A stretch of 64,000 nt of DNA, from positions 1-64,000 of the forward strand of contig JAGOAU010000005.1 of the NCBI GenBank assembly GCA_017983755.1, in the 5' to 3' direction. Shown here one piece after another: positions 9,363-20,638 of this stretch. The translations under genes and the position numbers were made by a program. Every line of letters starts with the position of its first letter. Position 1 is the stretch's first letter. The notes beneath the pieces were generated by a model. The model saw nothing but the letters and a program-made list of their open reading frames with translations, was not told where the DNA came from and searched no databases. The DNA comes from Azonexus sp. (GTDB lineage: Bacteria > Pseudomonadota > Gammaproteobacteria > Burkholderiales > Rhodocyclaceae).

Positions 9363-9971
9363 TCAGTCGTGCGGCACCGTGTCGGCGAACGACGGGCGCA
9401 GCATCAGCTTGGCGTAGAGTTTCGCGAGGTTCGGGTGGGTTTCCTGCCAGCCGACGTGCGGGAAGCGGAAGCACAGGTAGCCGAGTGCGGTGCCGACGGC
9501 GATGTCGGCCAGCGAGATATGGGTGCCCAGGCAATAGGGTTTTTCGCCCAGTTCCTCGGCCATGAATTCCAGGCTGCGGGCGATCTTGCCGTGCTGGCGG
9601 GCGATCCAGTCGAAACTCTGCTGGCTTTCCGGACGCTTGCCTTCGAGAAAGGCGGTGGCGGCGGCATCGCAGATGCCGTCGGCGAGCGCTTCCCAGCGCT
9701 TGACGTCGGTGCGTTCGCGGTTGGGAGCCGGGAATAGCTTGTTGTTTGGGGTCACGTTGTCGATGTGCTCGACGATGACCCGCGAATCGAACAGCGGCGT
9801 TTCGTCGTCCAGCACCAGTACCGGGATCTTGCCCAGCGGATTGACGTTCTGGACCTGGCTGTCGCCCAGCCACGGCGAGTCGATCGCGAATTCGTAATCG
9901 ATCTTCTTTTCAGCGAGCACGATGCGCACCTTGCGCACGAAAGGGCTGGTATGGGTGCCGATCAGCTTCAT
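9363..9971 (-). CDS. Glutathione S-transferase family protein
   Basis: A 202-residue GST-fold protein. The thioredoxin-like N-terminal domain begins MKLIGTHTSPFVRKVRIVLAE, has the cis-Pro region KIPVLVLDD and the glutathione-binding DSRVIVEHID. The helical C-terminal domain contains the capping motif HISLADIAVGTALGYL. The Thr/Ser at 8-9 is the likely catalytic position. The ATG at 9971 matches the family N-terminus. Substrate unknown; detoxification or a stringent-starvation-like role are both possible. Divergent from purB. Confidence 0.88.
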   Translation of the reverse strand: MKLIGTHTSPFVRKVRIVLAEKKIDYEFAIDSPWLGDSQVQNVNPLGKIPVLVLDDETPLFDSRVIVEHIDNVTPNNKLFPAPNRERTDVKRWEALADGICDAAATAFLEGKRPESQQSFDWIARQHGKIARSLEFMAEELGEKPYCLGTHISLADIAVGTALGYLCFRFPHVGWQETHPNLAKLYAKLMLRPSFADTVPHD

Positions 9972-10035
9972 CGCATGTTCTCTGGTTTGGGGAGAATGAT
10001 TATAGCCTGTGGCGAGGGGTTCGCCGGGCGGGTAA

Positions 10036-11433
<1,398 letters not shown>

Positions 11434-11436
11434 GCC

Positions 11437-11712
11437 ATGCAGTGCAGCAAGTGCGGGCAGGAAGTCCCGGCCGACGCCATCTACTGCCCGTATTGCACGG
11501 GGGATCGCCGGACCACCGATCGCGAAGTCATCCGCGGCGGCATCAAGTGGGGCCTGGTCGGGCTGCTGCTCGGCCTGTTGCCGGCGCTGCTGCTGCTTTA
11601 TATCTACGGCGCCGAGCGCGGCATCAAGGCGATCGCCTTCACGGTGCCGATCGGCACTTTCACGACCGGCCTGATCATCGGGCTGGTCAAAGCCAAACGG
11701 GAATGGAAATAA
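11437..11712 (+). CDS. Small zinc-ribbon membrane protein
   Basis: 91 residues. The N-terminus is a four-Cys zinc ribbon (CSKCGQEVPADAIYCPYC), followed by two hydrophobic segments at about residues 33-52 and 63-83, and a basic C-terminus. The gene begins three bases after the purB stop, and its stop overlaps the next start (TAATG). It resembles the many zinc-ribbon plus two-span proteins of unknown role. No specific function can be assigned. Confidence 0.75.
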   Translation: MQCSKCGQEVPADAIYCPYCTGDRRTTDREVIRGGIKWGLVGLLLGLLPALLLLYIYGAERGIKAIAFTVPIGTFTTGLIIGLVKAKREWK

Positions 11713-12029
11713 TGTCTTTTGCCGAAAACCTGAAAAAACTGCCGGGAATTTCCCACCTTGCTGCGATCAACCTGCTCGACAAGGCAGAAACCGTTGTCGC
11801 CACCATCGAGAACAAGCCGGGCAGCCAGGGCTCGCTGGCCGTCTACAACCACCTGGCGCAGACCTACGGTTCGATCAACCTTGAAGCTGCGAAGAAGGGC
11901 CTGGAGATTTTCGCCGAGCACACTGAAGACGCCCGCCTGAATCCCGGCAAACATCCCAATATCGACCGCCTAATAGCCATCGAGCAGGGTGGGGCGGCCT
12001 TGCGCGTCAAGCACCTCTTCGCCGTCTGA
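11712..12029 (+). CDS. DUF2322-like small protein
   Basis: 105 residues, soluble, no signal peptide or Cys. The pattern NLLDKAETVVATIENKPGSQGSLAVYNHLAQ and the C-terminal IEQGGAALRVKHL recall the DUF2322 family; that assignment is from memory and moderate. The start overlaps the stop of the zinc-ribbon gene. The haem protein gene downstream is separated by 113 bp that hold a TATAAT at 12060-12065, so this is probably the last gene of the purB operon. Confidence 0.7.
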   Translation: MSFAENLKKLPGISHLAAINLLDKAETVVATIENKPGSQGSLAVYNHLAQTYGSINLEAAKKGLEIFAEHTEDARLNPGKHPNIDRLIAIEQGGAALRVKHLFAV

Positions 12030-12142
12030 GTGCTTCGTCCAGTTGTCATATTAGAGAGTTATAATTGATTGGAAGTGAATGGCCGGGTTCCGGCGTTCAC
12101 ACTTCGTATCGCGGAATTCCTCAATAACGACGGAGAAATGCC

Positions 12143-12601
12143 ATGAAATCCAAACTTCTGCTTGCCGTGCTGGCCCTTGCGCTGACCGGTACCGCTACTG
12201 CCCAACTCAAGCCCGAGGAAGCGATCAAGTTCCGCCAGTCCGGCTATGCCTTCATGGCGTGGAACATGGGTCGCATCAAGGCCAACGTCGAAGGCGGCCA
12301 GTTCAACAAGGAAGAGGTGATCAAGGCCGCCAATGCCATCCAGGCCATCGCCAATTCCGGCATGGGTGCCCTGTACCTGCCGGGCACCGACAAGGGCACG
12401 GGCTGGGAAAAGACCCGCGTCAAGCCGGCCTTCTTCACCGATAAGGAAGGCGTCACCAAGGTCGCCATGGCGTTCAACAAGGAAGCCAACGAAATGGCCA
12501 AGGTCGCGGCGACCGGTGACGTGGCGGCGATCAGGGAGCAGGTCGGCAAGCTCGGTGGCACCTGCAAGGCCTGCCACGACGACTTCAAGATCAAGAACTG
12601 A
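12143..12601 (+). CDS. cycP: Cytochrome c' (class II cytochrome c)
   Basis: A periplasmic four-helix cytochrome that binds NO and is linked to protection from nitrosative stress in denitrifiers. Residues 1-20 form a signal peptide (cleavage after TATA). The haem site is at the extreme C-terminus (CKACHDDFKIKN), the class II hallmark. 152 residues is the usual precursor length. A b-type cytochrome gene follows after a terminator. The location is far from nir, so the link to denitrification is by family only. Confidence 0.92.
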   Translation: MKSKLLLAVLALALTGTATAQLKPEEAIKFRQSGYAFMAWNMGRIKANVEGGQFNKEEVIKAANAIQAIANSGMGALYLPGTDKGTGWEKTRVKPAFFTDKEGVTKVAMAFNKEANEMAKVAATGDVAAIREQVGKLGGTCKACHDDFKIKN

Positions 12602-12640
12602 TTTTTCGGGCGGGAATCGCCGCCGGACCTCGTTGTTCCG

Positions 12641-12666
12641 CAGGCGCCTTTCGGGGCGCCTGTTTT
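12641..12666 (+). terminator. Intrinsic terminator after cytochrome c'
   Basis: Perfect 8-bp arms CAGGCGCC and GGCGCCTG with a TTTCGG loop, then TTTT. It ends the cycP transcript 22 bp before the next start, so the cytochrome b gene needs readthrough or its own promoter. Confidence 0.85.
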
Positions 12667-12687
12667 CTGTACGAAATGGGAAGCGCC

Positions 12688-13377
12688 ATGAACGGTAAAC
12701 GGTTTCGCCTCTGGGATCTGCCGACCCGCCTTTTCCACTGGTTGCTGGTGCTGGCCATGATCGCCGCCGTCGTCAGCGGCCAACTCGGCGGCAACCTGAT
12801 CGACTGGCACGGGCGCATCGGGCTGTTCGTCGTCGGGCTGCTCGCTTTCCGCCTGGCCTGGGGCCTGCTCGGCTCGACCTATTCCCGCTTCCGCCAGTTC
12901 TTCCCGACGCCGGCCAGCCTCAAGGCCTACCTGCGGGGCGAATGGCGCGGGGAAGGCCACAATCCGCTGGCCGCGCTCTCGGTTTTTGGCCTGCTCGGAC
13001 TGTTGACCGTGCAAGTCGCGACCGGCCTCTTTGCCAATGACGACATCACCTTCACCGGCCCCTTGTTCGATCTCGTCGACAAGGGCCTGAGCAATCGCCT
13101 GACCGGGCTGCACCATCTGTTGTCCAACCTGCTGATCGCGCTGGCCGTCCTGCACGTCGCGGCCATCGCCTATTACGGCCATTTCAAGAAGCAGCCGTTG
13201 CTCAAGCCGATGATTACCGGCTGGAAGGAAGGTGAAGGCGAAGCCGCCCGCGGCGGCGGCATCATCGCCCTGTTCGTCGCCCTGGCGCTGGCCGCAGCGG
13301 TAGTTTACGTTGCCAGTGGTGCCTGGCTGCCAGCGCCGCCACCACCACCGCCGGCGGCGGAAACGCCGGACTGGTAA
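12688..13377 (+). CDS. Cytochrome b561-type membrane protein
   Basis: 229 residues in the Ni-Fe-hydrogenase/cytochrome b561 family. Membrane spans are visible near residues 18-36, 42-60, 95-113, 140-160 and 190-212; histidines at LPTRLFHWLL, DWHGRIG, LHHLLSN and LHVAAIAY are the probable haem b ligands. The C-terminus is a Pro-rich tail. I start at 12688, where GGGAAG lies nine bases upstream, rather than at the ATG at 12676. Such proteins often accompany a periplasmic cytochrome c, here cytochrome c', so electron transfer between quinones and CycP is a reasonable inference. Confidence 0.85.
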   Translation: MNGKRFRLWDLPTRLFHWLLVLAMIAAVVSGQLGGNLIDWHGRIGLFVVGLLAFRLAWGLLGSTYSRFRQFFPTPASLKAYLRGEWRGEGHNPLAALSVFGLLGLLTVQVATGLFANDDITFTGPLFDLVDKGLSNRLTGLHHLLSNLLIALAVLHVAAIAYYGHFKKQPLLKPMITGWKEGEGEAARGGGIIALFVALALAAAVVYVASGAWLPAPPPPPPAAETPDW

Positions 13378-13402
13378 GGCCTGTGGTTGCGGGGAAATAA
13401 AA

Positions 13403-13427
13403 AAGCCACCGATTTCGGTGGCTTTTT
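13403..13427. terminator. Bidirectional terminator between cytochrome b gene and secF
   Basis: Arms AAGCCACCG and CGGTGGCTT with an ATTT loop, preceded by an A-run and followed by a T-run. It serves the convergent cytochrome b and secF genes. An exact 12-mer copy starts four bases later. Confidence 0.9.
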
Positions 13428-13430
13428 GCT

Positions 13431-13442
13431 GTCGACCGCAAC
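13431..13442 (-). repeat. 12-mer repeat, exact copy
   Basis: Intergenic, four bases after the bidirectional terminator and seven bases before the secF stop codon. Confidence 0.8.
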
Positions 13443-13448
13443 CGGCGC

Positions 13449-14393
13449 TCAGACGACGGCGCCGTCCTCGTTGGCGCCTTCGATGACCTTCTTGGGCTTG
13501 ATGAACTGTTCGCGCGAGACGCCCAGCCACATGACCAGCGGGCTGGCGACCAGCACCGAGGAATAGATGCCGAAGAGGATGCCGATGGTGAGGGCCAGCG
13601 AGAAGTAGTAGAGCGTCTCGCCACCGAAGATCAGCATCGACAGCACCATCAGCTGGGTGCTGCCGTGGGTGATGATGGTCCGGCTGATCGTGCTGGTGAT
13701 GGCGTGGTCGAGCACCTGCGGCGTGCTCAGGCCGCGCACCTTCTTGAAGGTTTCGCGCACGCGGTCGAAGACGACGACCGACTCGTTGACCGAGTAGCCG
13801 AGCACGGCAAGCACCGCGGCCAGCACCGACAGCGAGAATTCCCACTGGAAGAAGGCGAAGAAGCCGAGAATGATGATGACGTCGTGCAGGTTGGCGATGA
13901 TCGCCGAGACCGAGAAGCGCCATTCGAAGCGGAAGGCGAGGTAGATGACGATGCCGATGACGACCAGCAGCAGGGCCATCGCGCCGTTCTCGGCGAGTTC
14001 CTTGCCGACCTGCGGGCCGACGAACTCGACGCGGCGCAACTGGGCGCCCGGCGCTTCGGCTTCCAGCGACTTCATCACCGCTTCGCCGAGTTGCGAGGTG
14101 TTCTGGTCGCCCTTGAGCGGCAGGCGGATCATCACGTCCTGCGACGAGCCGAAGTTCTGCACCGAGAAATCGCTGAAGCCGGCCTTGCCGAGCGCGCCGC
14201 GAATCTTCTCGAGATCGGCGGCCTGCTCGTAGTGGGTTTCGATCAGCGTGCCGCCGGTGAATTCGACCGACAGGTGCAGGCCCTTGGTGAACAGGAAGAG
14301 TACGGCGAGCAGGAAGGTGACGAACGAGATGATGTTGAACTTCAGCGCGTGGCGCATGAAGGGGATGTCTTTTTTGATGCGGAAGAATTCCAT
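13449..14393 (-). CDS. secF: Protein translocase subunit SecF
   Basis: SecF works with SecD to use the proton-motive force in the late steps of Sec export. The 314 residues have one N-terminal span, a periplasmic domain with the SecF signature SVEFTGGTLIE, and a five-span C-terminal RND-type region (GYSVNESVVVFDRVRE; HGSTQLMVL). Twelve bp separate it from secD upstream. The last gene of the queA-tgt-yajC-secD-secF operon. Confidence 0.96.
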   Translation of the reverse strand: MEFFRIKKDIPFMRHALKFNIISFVTFLLAVLFLFTKGLHLSVEFTGGTLIETHYEQAADLEKIRGALGKAGFSDFSVQNFGSSQDVMIRLPLKGDQNTSQLGEAVMKSLEAEAPGAQLRRVEFVGPQVGKELAENGAMALLLVVIGIVIYLAFRFEWRFSVSAIIANLHDVIIILGFFAFFQWEFSLSVLAAVLAVLGYSVNESVVVFDRVRETFKKVRGLSTPQVLDHAITSTISRTIITHGSTQLMVLSMLIFGGETLYYFSLALTIGILFGIYSSVLVASPLVMWLGVSREQFIKPKKVIEGANEDGAVV

Positions 14394-14405
14394 GACCGTT
14401 TTCCC

Positions 14406-16295
14406 TTATTTCTGGCCGTTGACCGCAGCAGAACCCGCGCTGTTGCCCGGTTTCCAGATCTGGCCGATGGCCACCTTGGTCAGCTTCTTCTGGCGGCCGT
14501 AGATCAGGTTCACCAGGGCACGCGAAACGACGACCGAGGAGAAGATCGAGGTCAGGATGCCGAGACAGTGCACCACGGCGAAGCCGCGGATCGGGCCGGA
14601 GCCGAAGATGAGCAGGGCGAGGCCGGCGATCAGGGTGGTAATGTTGGAGTCGAGAATGGTCCCGAAAGCGCGTTCGTAGCCTTCCGAAATCGCCGCCTGT
14701 GGCGGCATGCCGGCGCGCAGTTCTTCGCGTATCCGTTCATTGATCAGCACGTTGGCGTCGATCGCCATGCCCAGCGTCAGCGCGATGGCGGCGATGCCGG
14801 GCAGGGTCAGCGTCGCCTGCAGCAGCGACAGCAGGGCGATCAGGAACAGCAGGTTGGAGGCCAGCGCCAGCACCGAAACGACGCCGAAGATCTGGTAGTA
14901 GAGGATCATGAAGACGGCGATGGCGGCAAAGCCCCACATCGTCGAATGGAAGCCCTTCCTGATGTTGTCGGCGCCGAGCGAGGGGCCGATGGTGCGTTCC
15001 TCGACGATGTCCATCGGTGCCGCCAGCGAACCGGCGCGCAACAGCAGCGCGGTGTCGTTGGCTTCGCTGGTGGTCATGCGGCCGGAAATCTGCACGCGGC
15101 CGCCGCCGATTTCGGTGCGGATGACCGGGGCGGTGACGACTTCGCCCTTGCCCTTCTCGATCAGCAGGATGGCCATGCGCTTGCCGACGTTGTCGCGCGT
15201 GATGTCCTTGAAGATGCGGGCGCCGGCGGAGTCGAGCGTCAGGTGCACGGCCGGCTCCTGGGTCTGGTTGTCGAAACCGGGTTGGGCGTCGGTCAGGCGG
15301 TCGCCGGTCAGCACGACCTGCTTCTTGACCAGCAGCGGCTGGCCGCCGCGTTCGTTGTATACCTCGGTGCCGAACGGCGGATTGCCGGCCAGCGCCGCTT
15401 CCAGCGCGCCCGGCGAATCGTCGACCATGCGGATTTCCAGGGTCGCGGTACGGCCGAGGATGTCCTTGGCCTTTGCCGTGTCCTGGACGCCGGGCAACTG
15501 GACGACGATGCGGTCGGCGCCCTGCTGCTGGATGACCGGCTCGGCGACGCCGAGTTCGTTGATCCGGTTGTGCAGGGTGGTGATGTTCTGCTTGAGCGCG
15601 AATTCGCCGATCTTCTTCTGCGCTTCAGGCTTCAGCGTGGCGACCAGCCTGAGGTCGCTGCCTTCGCCCTGTTCAGTCAGGGTCAGGTCGGGCTGGCTGT
15701 CGGCGATGGCGTTCCTTGCCTTGTCGCGGGTTTCTGCGTCGCGGAACTTGACGACCAGGCGGTCGCCTTCGCGGCTGACGCCGGCGTGGCGCAGGTTCTT
15801 GTCGCGCAGCACGGTGCGCAGGTCGGCCGAGATCGAGTCGAGGCGCTTGGTCAGCGCACCCTTCATGTCTACCTGGAGCAGGAAGTGCACGCCACCGCGC
15901 AGGTCGAGGCCGAGATACATCGGCAGCGCGTGCAGCGCGGTCAACCAGCCCGGGGAGGCCGAAAGCAGGTTGAGGGCGACGACGTACTGCGGATCGGCCG
16001 GGTCCGGGTTGAAGGTCTTTTCCAGGATGTCCTTGGCCTTCAGCTGGGTGTCGGTCGTCGCGAAGCGGGTCTTGACGCCGTTGAAGTCGAGCTGGATGCC
16101 TTCATGGGTGATGGCGGCGGCCTTCAGGGCCTCCTCGACGCGGGCCAGGGTCTTCTGGTCGACCCGGAGCGTGGCCTTGGCGCTGGAAACCTGCACCGCC
16201 GGCGATTCGCCGAAGAAGTTGGGCAGGGTATAGACGAAGCCCAGCACCAGCGCGATGGCGACGGTGATGTACTTCCAGAGGGGATAGCGATTCAT
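14406..16295 (-). CDS. secD: Protein translocase subunit SecD
   Basis: The large RND-like SecDF subunit, 629 residues. It has one N-terminal membrane span, the P1 domain with LGLDLRGGVHFLLQVD, and five C-terminal spans including GMAIDANVLINERIREEL, which carries the conserved proton-path Asp. It follows yajC by 49 bp containing an intrinsic terminator, so its expression depends partly on readthrough. Confidence 0.96.
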   Translation of the reverse strand: MNRYPLWKYITVAIALVLGFVYTLPNFFGESPAVQVSSAKATLRVDQKTLARVEEALKAAAITHEGIQLDFNGVKTRFATTDTQLKAKDILEKTFNPDPADPQYVVALNLLSASPGWLTALHALPMYLGLDLRGGVHFLLQVDMKGALTKRLDSISADLRTVLRDKNLRHAGVSREGDRLVVKFRDAETRDKARNAIADSQPDLTLTEQGEGSDLRLVATLKPEAQKKIGEFALKQNITTLHNRINELGVAEPVIQQQGADRIVVQLPGVQDTAKAKDILGRTATLEIRMVDDSPGALEAALAGNPPFGTEVYNERGGQPLLVKKQVVLTGDRLTDAQPGFDNQTQEPAVHLTLDSAGARIFKDITRDNVGKRMAILLIEKGKGEVVTAPVIRTEIGGGRVQISGRMTTSEANDTALLLRAGSLAAPMDIVEERTIGPSLGADNIRKGFHSTMWGFAAIAVFMILYYQIFGVVSVLALASNLLFLIALLSLLQATLTLPGIAAIALTLGMAIDANVLINERIREELRAGMPPQAAISEGYERAFGTILDSNITTLIAGLALLIFGSGPIRGFAVVHCLGILTSIFSSVVVSRALVNLIYGRQKKLTKVAIGQIWKPGNSAGSAAVNGQK

Positions 16296-16310
16296 GGTGG
16301 CTCGAAAGCG

Positions 16311-16334
16311 AAAAAGGCGGCCAGCGGCCGCCTT
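16311..16334 (-). terminator. Intrinsic terminator between yajC and secD
   Basis: On the minus strand, GGCGGCC and GGCCGCC arms with a 3-nt loop are followed by TTTTT. It lies inside the operon, 10 bp after the yajC stop, and probably lowers secDF relative to yajC. Confidence 0.75.
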
Positions 16335-16344
16335 CTGGGGGTGA

Positions 16345-16671
16345 TTACAGCGACTTCAGCGTGCCCTTGGGCAGCACCAGGCCGATGGCCGGCTTCTGGA
16401 CGACAACTTCGGTGCCTTCGGCGATTTCCAGCGTCACGTAGTTTTCGCCGACCTTGATGATCTTGCCGACCAGGCCGCCGCCGGTGACGACTTCGTCGCC
16501 CTTGGCCAGTGCGGCGATCAGCGCCTTGTGCTCCTTCGCCTTCTTCATTTGTGGACGCACCATCAGGAACCACAGCACGGCGAACATCAGGATCATCGGC
16601 AGCAGCTGCATCAGGCCGCCGGTCGGGTCGGACGAAGCGGCGGCGGTCTGGGCGTGGGCAAGACTAATCAT
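16345..16671 (-). CDS. yajC: Preprotein translocase auxiliary subunit YajC
   Basis: 108 residues with a single membrane span near 24-42 (LPMILMFAVLWFLMVRPQMKK), followed by a small cytoplasmic beta domain (GDEVVTGGGLVGKI). YajC associates with SecDF and the Sec translocon. The length and arrangement are standard, and the position between tgt and secD is the widely conserved order. Confidence 0.95.
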   Translation of the reverse strand: MISLAHAQTAAASSDPTGGLMQLLPMILMFAVLWFLMVRPQMKKAKEHKALIAALAKGDEVVTGGGLVGKIIKVGENYVTLEIAEGTEVVVQKPAIGLVLPKGTLKSL

Positions 16672-16713
16672 TGGAAACTCCTGAAAGCGAATAAATCGAA
16701 ACGCGCAATTCTA

Positions 16714-18859
<2,146 letters not shown>

Positions 18860-18901
18860 GGAGTCAGCAGCGCGGCCCCTGCCCGATGGGTGCGCTGCCG
18901 C

Positions 18902-20002
18902 TCACTGAGCCGGGTTCCGCATCTTTTCGCCGAACATCTGCGCGACGGCGAGTTGGTGGCCGAGCAGTGCCTTTTCGAAGGATTCGGGCTGGATGCGGCA
19001 TTCGTATTCGGTCGTCGCCGAGAAGCCGCCGATGCCGCCAACGCCGCCTGCGCCGCCGAGGCGGGCGGCGATGCTGACGACGTTGAGCGCCACCAGCGCG
19101 ACGTTCTTGGCCGTGTCGACCGTCTTGGTGCCGTCGCTGGTGGTGTTGACCAGCTCGCCGATGTCGCCGGTTTCGGCGATTTCCTTGAGCGCTACCCGGG
19201 CCTTGTTGCCGTCCGGGGTGATGAAGGCATAGCGGGAAACGAAGTCCACGAAGCTGGCCGCCGCCCGCGTCGACACCTTGCCGCCGCTCCAGAAACTGGT
19301 GTCCGGCGTCAGTTGGCCGCCAAGTACCGTCAGCCGCACCTTGAGGATGCTGGCGTCCAGCTTCTTGGCGATCTTTTCCTCGACGTATTGCGCCTGGCCG
19401 GCCGAGAAACCGCCCGAGAAGCGGGTGCCGAAGGTCAGGAAGTCGTCCTTCTTGGGTTTGACGAAGGGGGGTGTGAAGGTGGGAATGAACTGGGTCTCGT
19501 CGCTCAGTTGCAGCGGCAATCCCTGGGCCGTGAAGAACAGGCCCTTGCCGGCCGCGGCATCCTGTTCGCTGGGAACCGGCGTGACGCCGTTGGCGGCGAG
19601 TTCGGCAAATTCGGGTAGTGCCTTCAGTTCTTCCACGGAAACGACTTCGATGCCCTGCGCCTTGAGCTGCTCGACCGTCTGCTGGTAGAACTTTTCGGTG
19701 ATCGCCTGAAACTGTTCGTTATTGTTGCCGACCAGCTTGATCGAGACGTCCGAATCGGCACCGATCATCGCTTCCAGCCCGCTCAGCGACTTCGTGTATT
19801 TCAGCTCGCTGACGAAATCGACCATGTAATTGGTGATGACGACACGCTTGATGGCAGACAGATATTCCGGATTGTCGACCTTGACGAACTTCTCGGCCTG
19901 CGCCTTTATGTCGCCGGCCGGATCAAGATCGGCCGCGCCTGCAGTACCCAGCGTCAGGCAGCAGGCAGCCGCCAGGAAAGCATTTTTGAAGGGTGCATTC
20001 AT
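18902..20002 (-). CDS. Secreted protein of unknown function
   Basis: 366 residues with a Sec signal peptide (cleavage near AGAADL, residue 23). The mature protein is mixed alpha/beta with few Cys. Features are a VVITNYMVDFVSE segment near residue 55, a central FTPPFVKPKKDDFLTFGTRFSGGFSAGQ region, and a Gly-rich hydrophobic stretch (ARLGGAGGVGGIGGFSA) near 320 before a single-Cys tail. I do not recognise the family. It lies 42 bp upstream of queA on the same strand, so the queA operon could begin here, though a separate promoter is possible. Confidence 0.75.
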   Translation of the reverse strand: MNAPFKNAFLAAACCLTLGTAGAADLDPAGDIKAQAEKFVKVDNPEYLSAIKRVVITNYMVDFVSELKYTKSLSGLEAMIGADSDVSIKLVGNNNEQFQAITEKFYQQTVEQLKAQGIEVVSVEELKALPEFAELAANGVTPVPSEQDAAAGKGLFFTAQGLPLQLSDETQFIPTFTPPFVKPKKDDFLTFGTRFSGGFSAGQAQYVEEKIAKKLDASILKVRLTVLGGQLTPDTSFWSGGKVSTRAAASFVDFVSRYAFITPDGNKARVALKEIAETGDIGELVNTTSDGTKTVDTAKNVALVALNVVSIAARLGGAGGVGGIGGFSATTEYECRIQPESFEKALLGHQLAVAQMFGEKMRNPAQ

Positions 20003-20099
20003 TTTGATTGTCTCGATGGAGTTTGGACAGCAGGGATTCTAGCAACCCTGAGCGCAGGATCGATGACATTCGATTGCAAATATCGTTGTCGAAATGAAT

Positions 20100-20123
20100 A
20101 AGGCTTTCCGCGAGGAAAGCCTT
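20100..20123 (-). terminator. Hairpin downstream of tRNA-Leu
   Basis: Perfect 10-bp arms AAGGCTTTCC and GGAAAGCCTT around GCGA lie 7 bp beyond the tRNA 3' end on the minus strand. The T-tract after it is weak. Confidence 0.7.
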
Positions 20124-20129
20124 AAATTT

Positions 20130-20214
20130 TGGTGCCCCGAGCCAGACTCGAACTGGCACACCTTTCGGCGGCGGATTTTGAATCCGCTGCGTCTACCGAT
20201 TCCGCCATCGGGGC
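20130..20214 (-). tRNA. tRNA-Leu (anticodon CAA)
   Basis: An 85-nt tRNA with encoded CCA. The acceptor stem pairs GCCCCGA with TCGGGGC. The anticodon arm is GCGGA-TTCAAAA-TCCGC, giving CAA. A long variable arm and the TTCGAGTC T-loop are present, as expected for a class II leucine tRNA. Confidence 0.97.
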
Positions 20215-20227
20215 GAATGGAGGCCGG

Positions 20228-20256
20228 ATTATCCCTGAATCACTTCTTCGGTTCAA
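20228..20256 (-). promoter_or_regulatory. Sigma-70 promoter of tRNA-Leu
   Basis: On the minus strand, TTGAAC and GATAAT are separated by exactly 17 bp, with the -10 hexamer 13 bp before the tRNA. The -35 element lies inside the 3' end of the upstream Rap1a-like gene. Confidence 0.7.
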
Positions 20257-20638
20257 GCGACTCGGCGCACGGGAAGGCTTTCGAGAGCGCGCCGGCGACC
20301 AGGGTGGCCGTACTGCCTTCCGGGTTCGGCGGTTGCCGTTCGAGGTGGGCGAGGACCGAGCGCACCAGACGGTAGGTGAGGTCGGGGCTTTTGGGTAGGC
20401 AGAAGGCGTTGAGCTTGACGCCGACCGATTCGGCGAGGAAGTCGCTGACCGCGTAGCCGTCGGCAAAGCCTTCGACGTAGGCGATGCAGCGGGCCGCCTT
20501 GGGCGAACCGTAGGGGTCGAGCCGGCTGCTCTTGGCGAAGGCATCTTCCGCCGCCTGGCAGTCGTCGCGCAGTTCCTTGCCGGTATAGGCGTGCGCCGAA
20601 AAGGCGAATAACGCGGCCAGAACCAGTAACCACTTCAT
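20240..20638 (-). CDS. Rap1a/Tai-like small secreted protein
   Basis: 132 residues with a signal peptide (cleavage after SAHA, residue 17). The mature part has a spaced Cys pattern (DDCQAAE, ARCIAYVEGFADGY, AFCLP, AFPCAE), which with the AYVEGFADGY core resembles the Rap1a immunity-protein family. That family includes both T6SS immunity proteins and many orphan periplasmic proteins; no effector gene lies nearby, so an orphan role is more likely. The ATG overlaps the nirE stop by four bases, so it is translated with nirE. Confidence 0.75.
   Translation of the reverse strand: MKWLLVLAALFAFSAHAYTGKELRDDCQAAEDAFAKSSRLDPYGSPKAARCIAYVEGFADGYAVSDFLAESVGVKLNAFCLPKSPDLTYRLVRSVLAHLERQPPNPEGSTATLVAGALSKAFPCAESLEPKK

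Noticed and set aside
12060-12080. TTGATTGGAAGTGAA before the cytochrome c' gene as an FNR box
   Set aside because: Only the first half site matches.
13665-16457. A very long open frame on the plus strand (about 930 codons) opposite secD and secF
   Set aside because: SecD, SecF and YajC on the minus strand are unmistakable. The plus-strand frame is rich in Arg, Asp, Gly and Gln with no motif, as expected for the complement of a high-GC gene.
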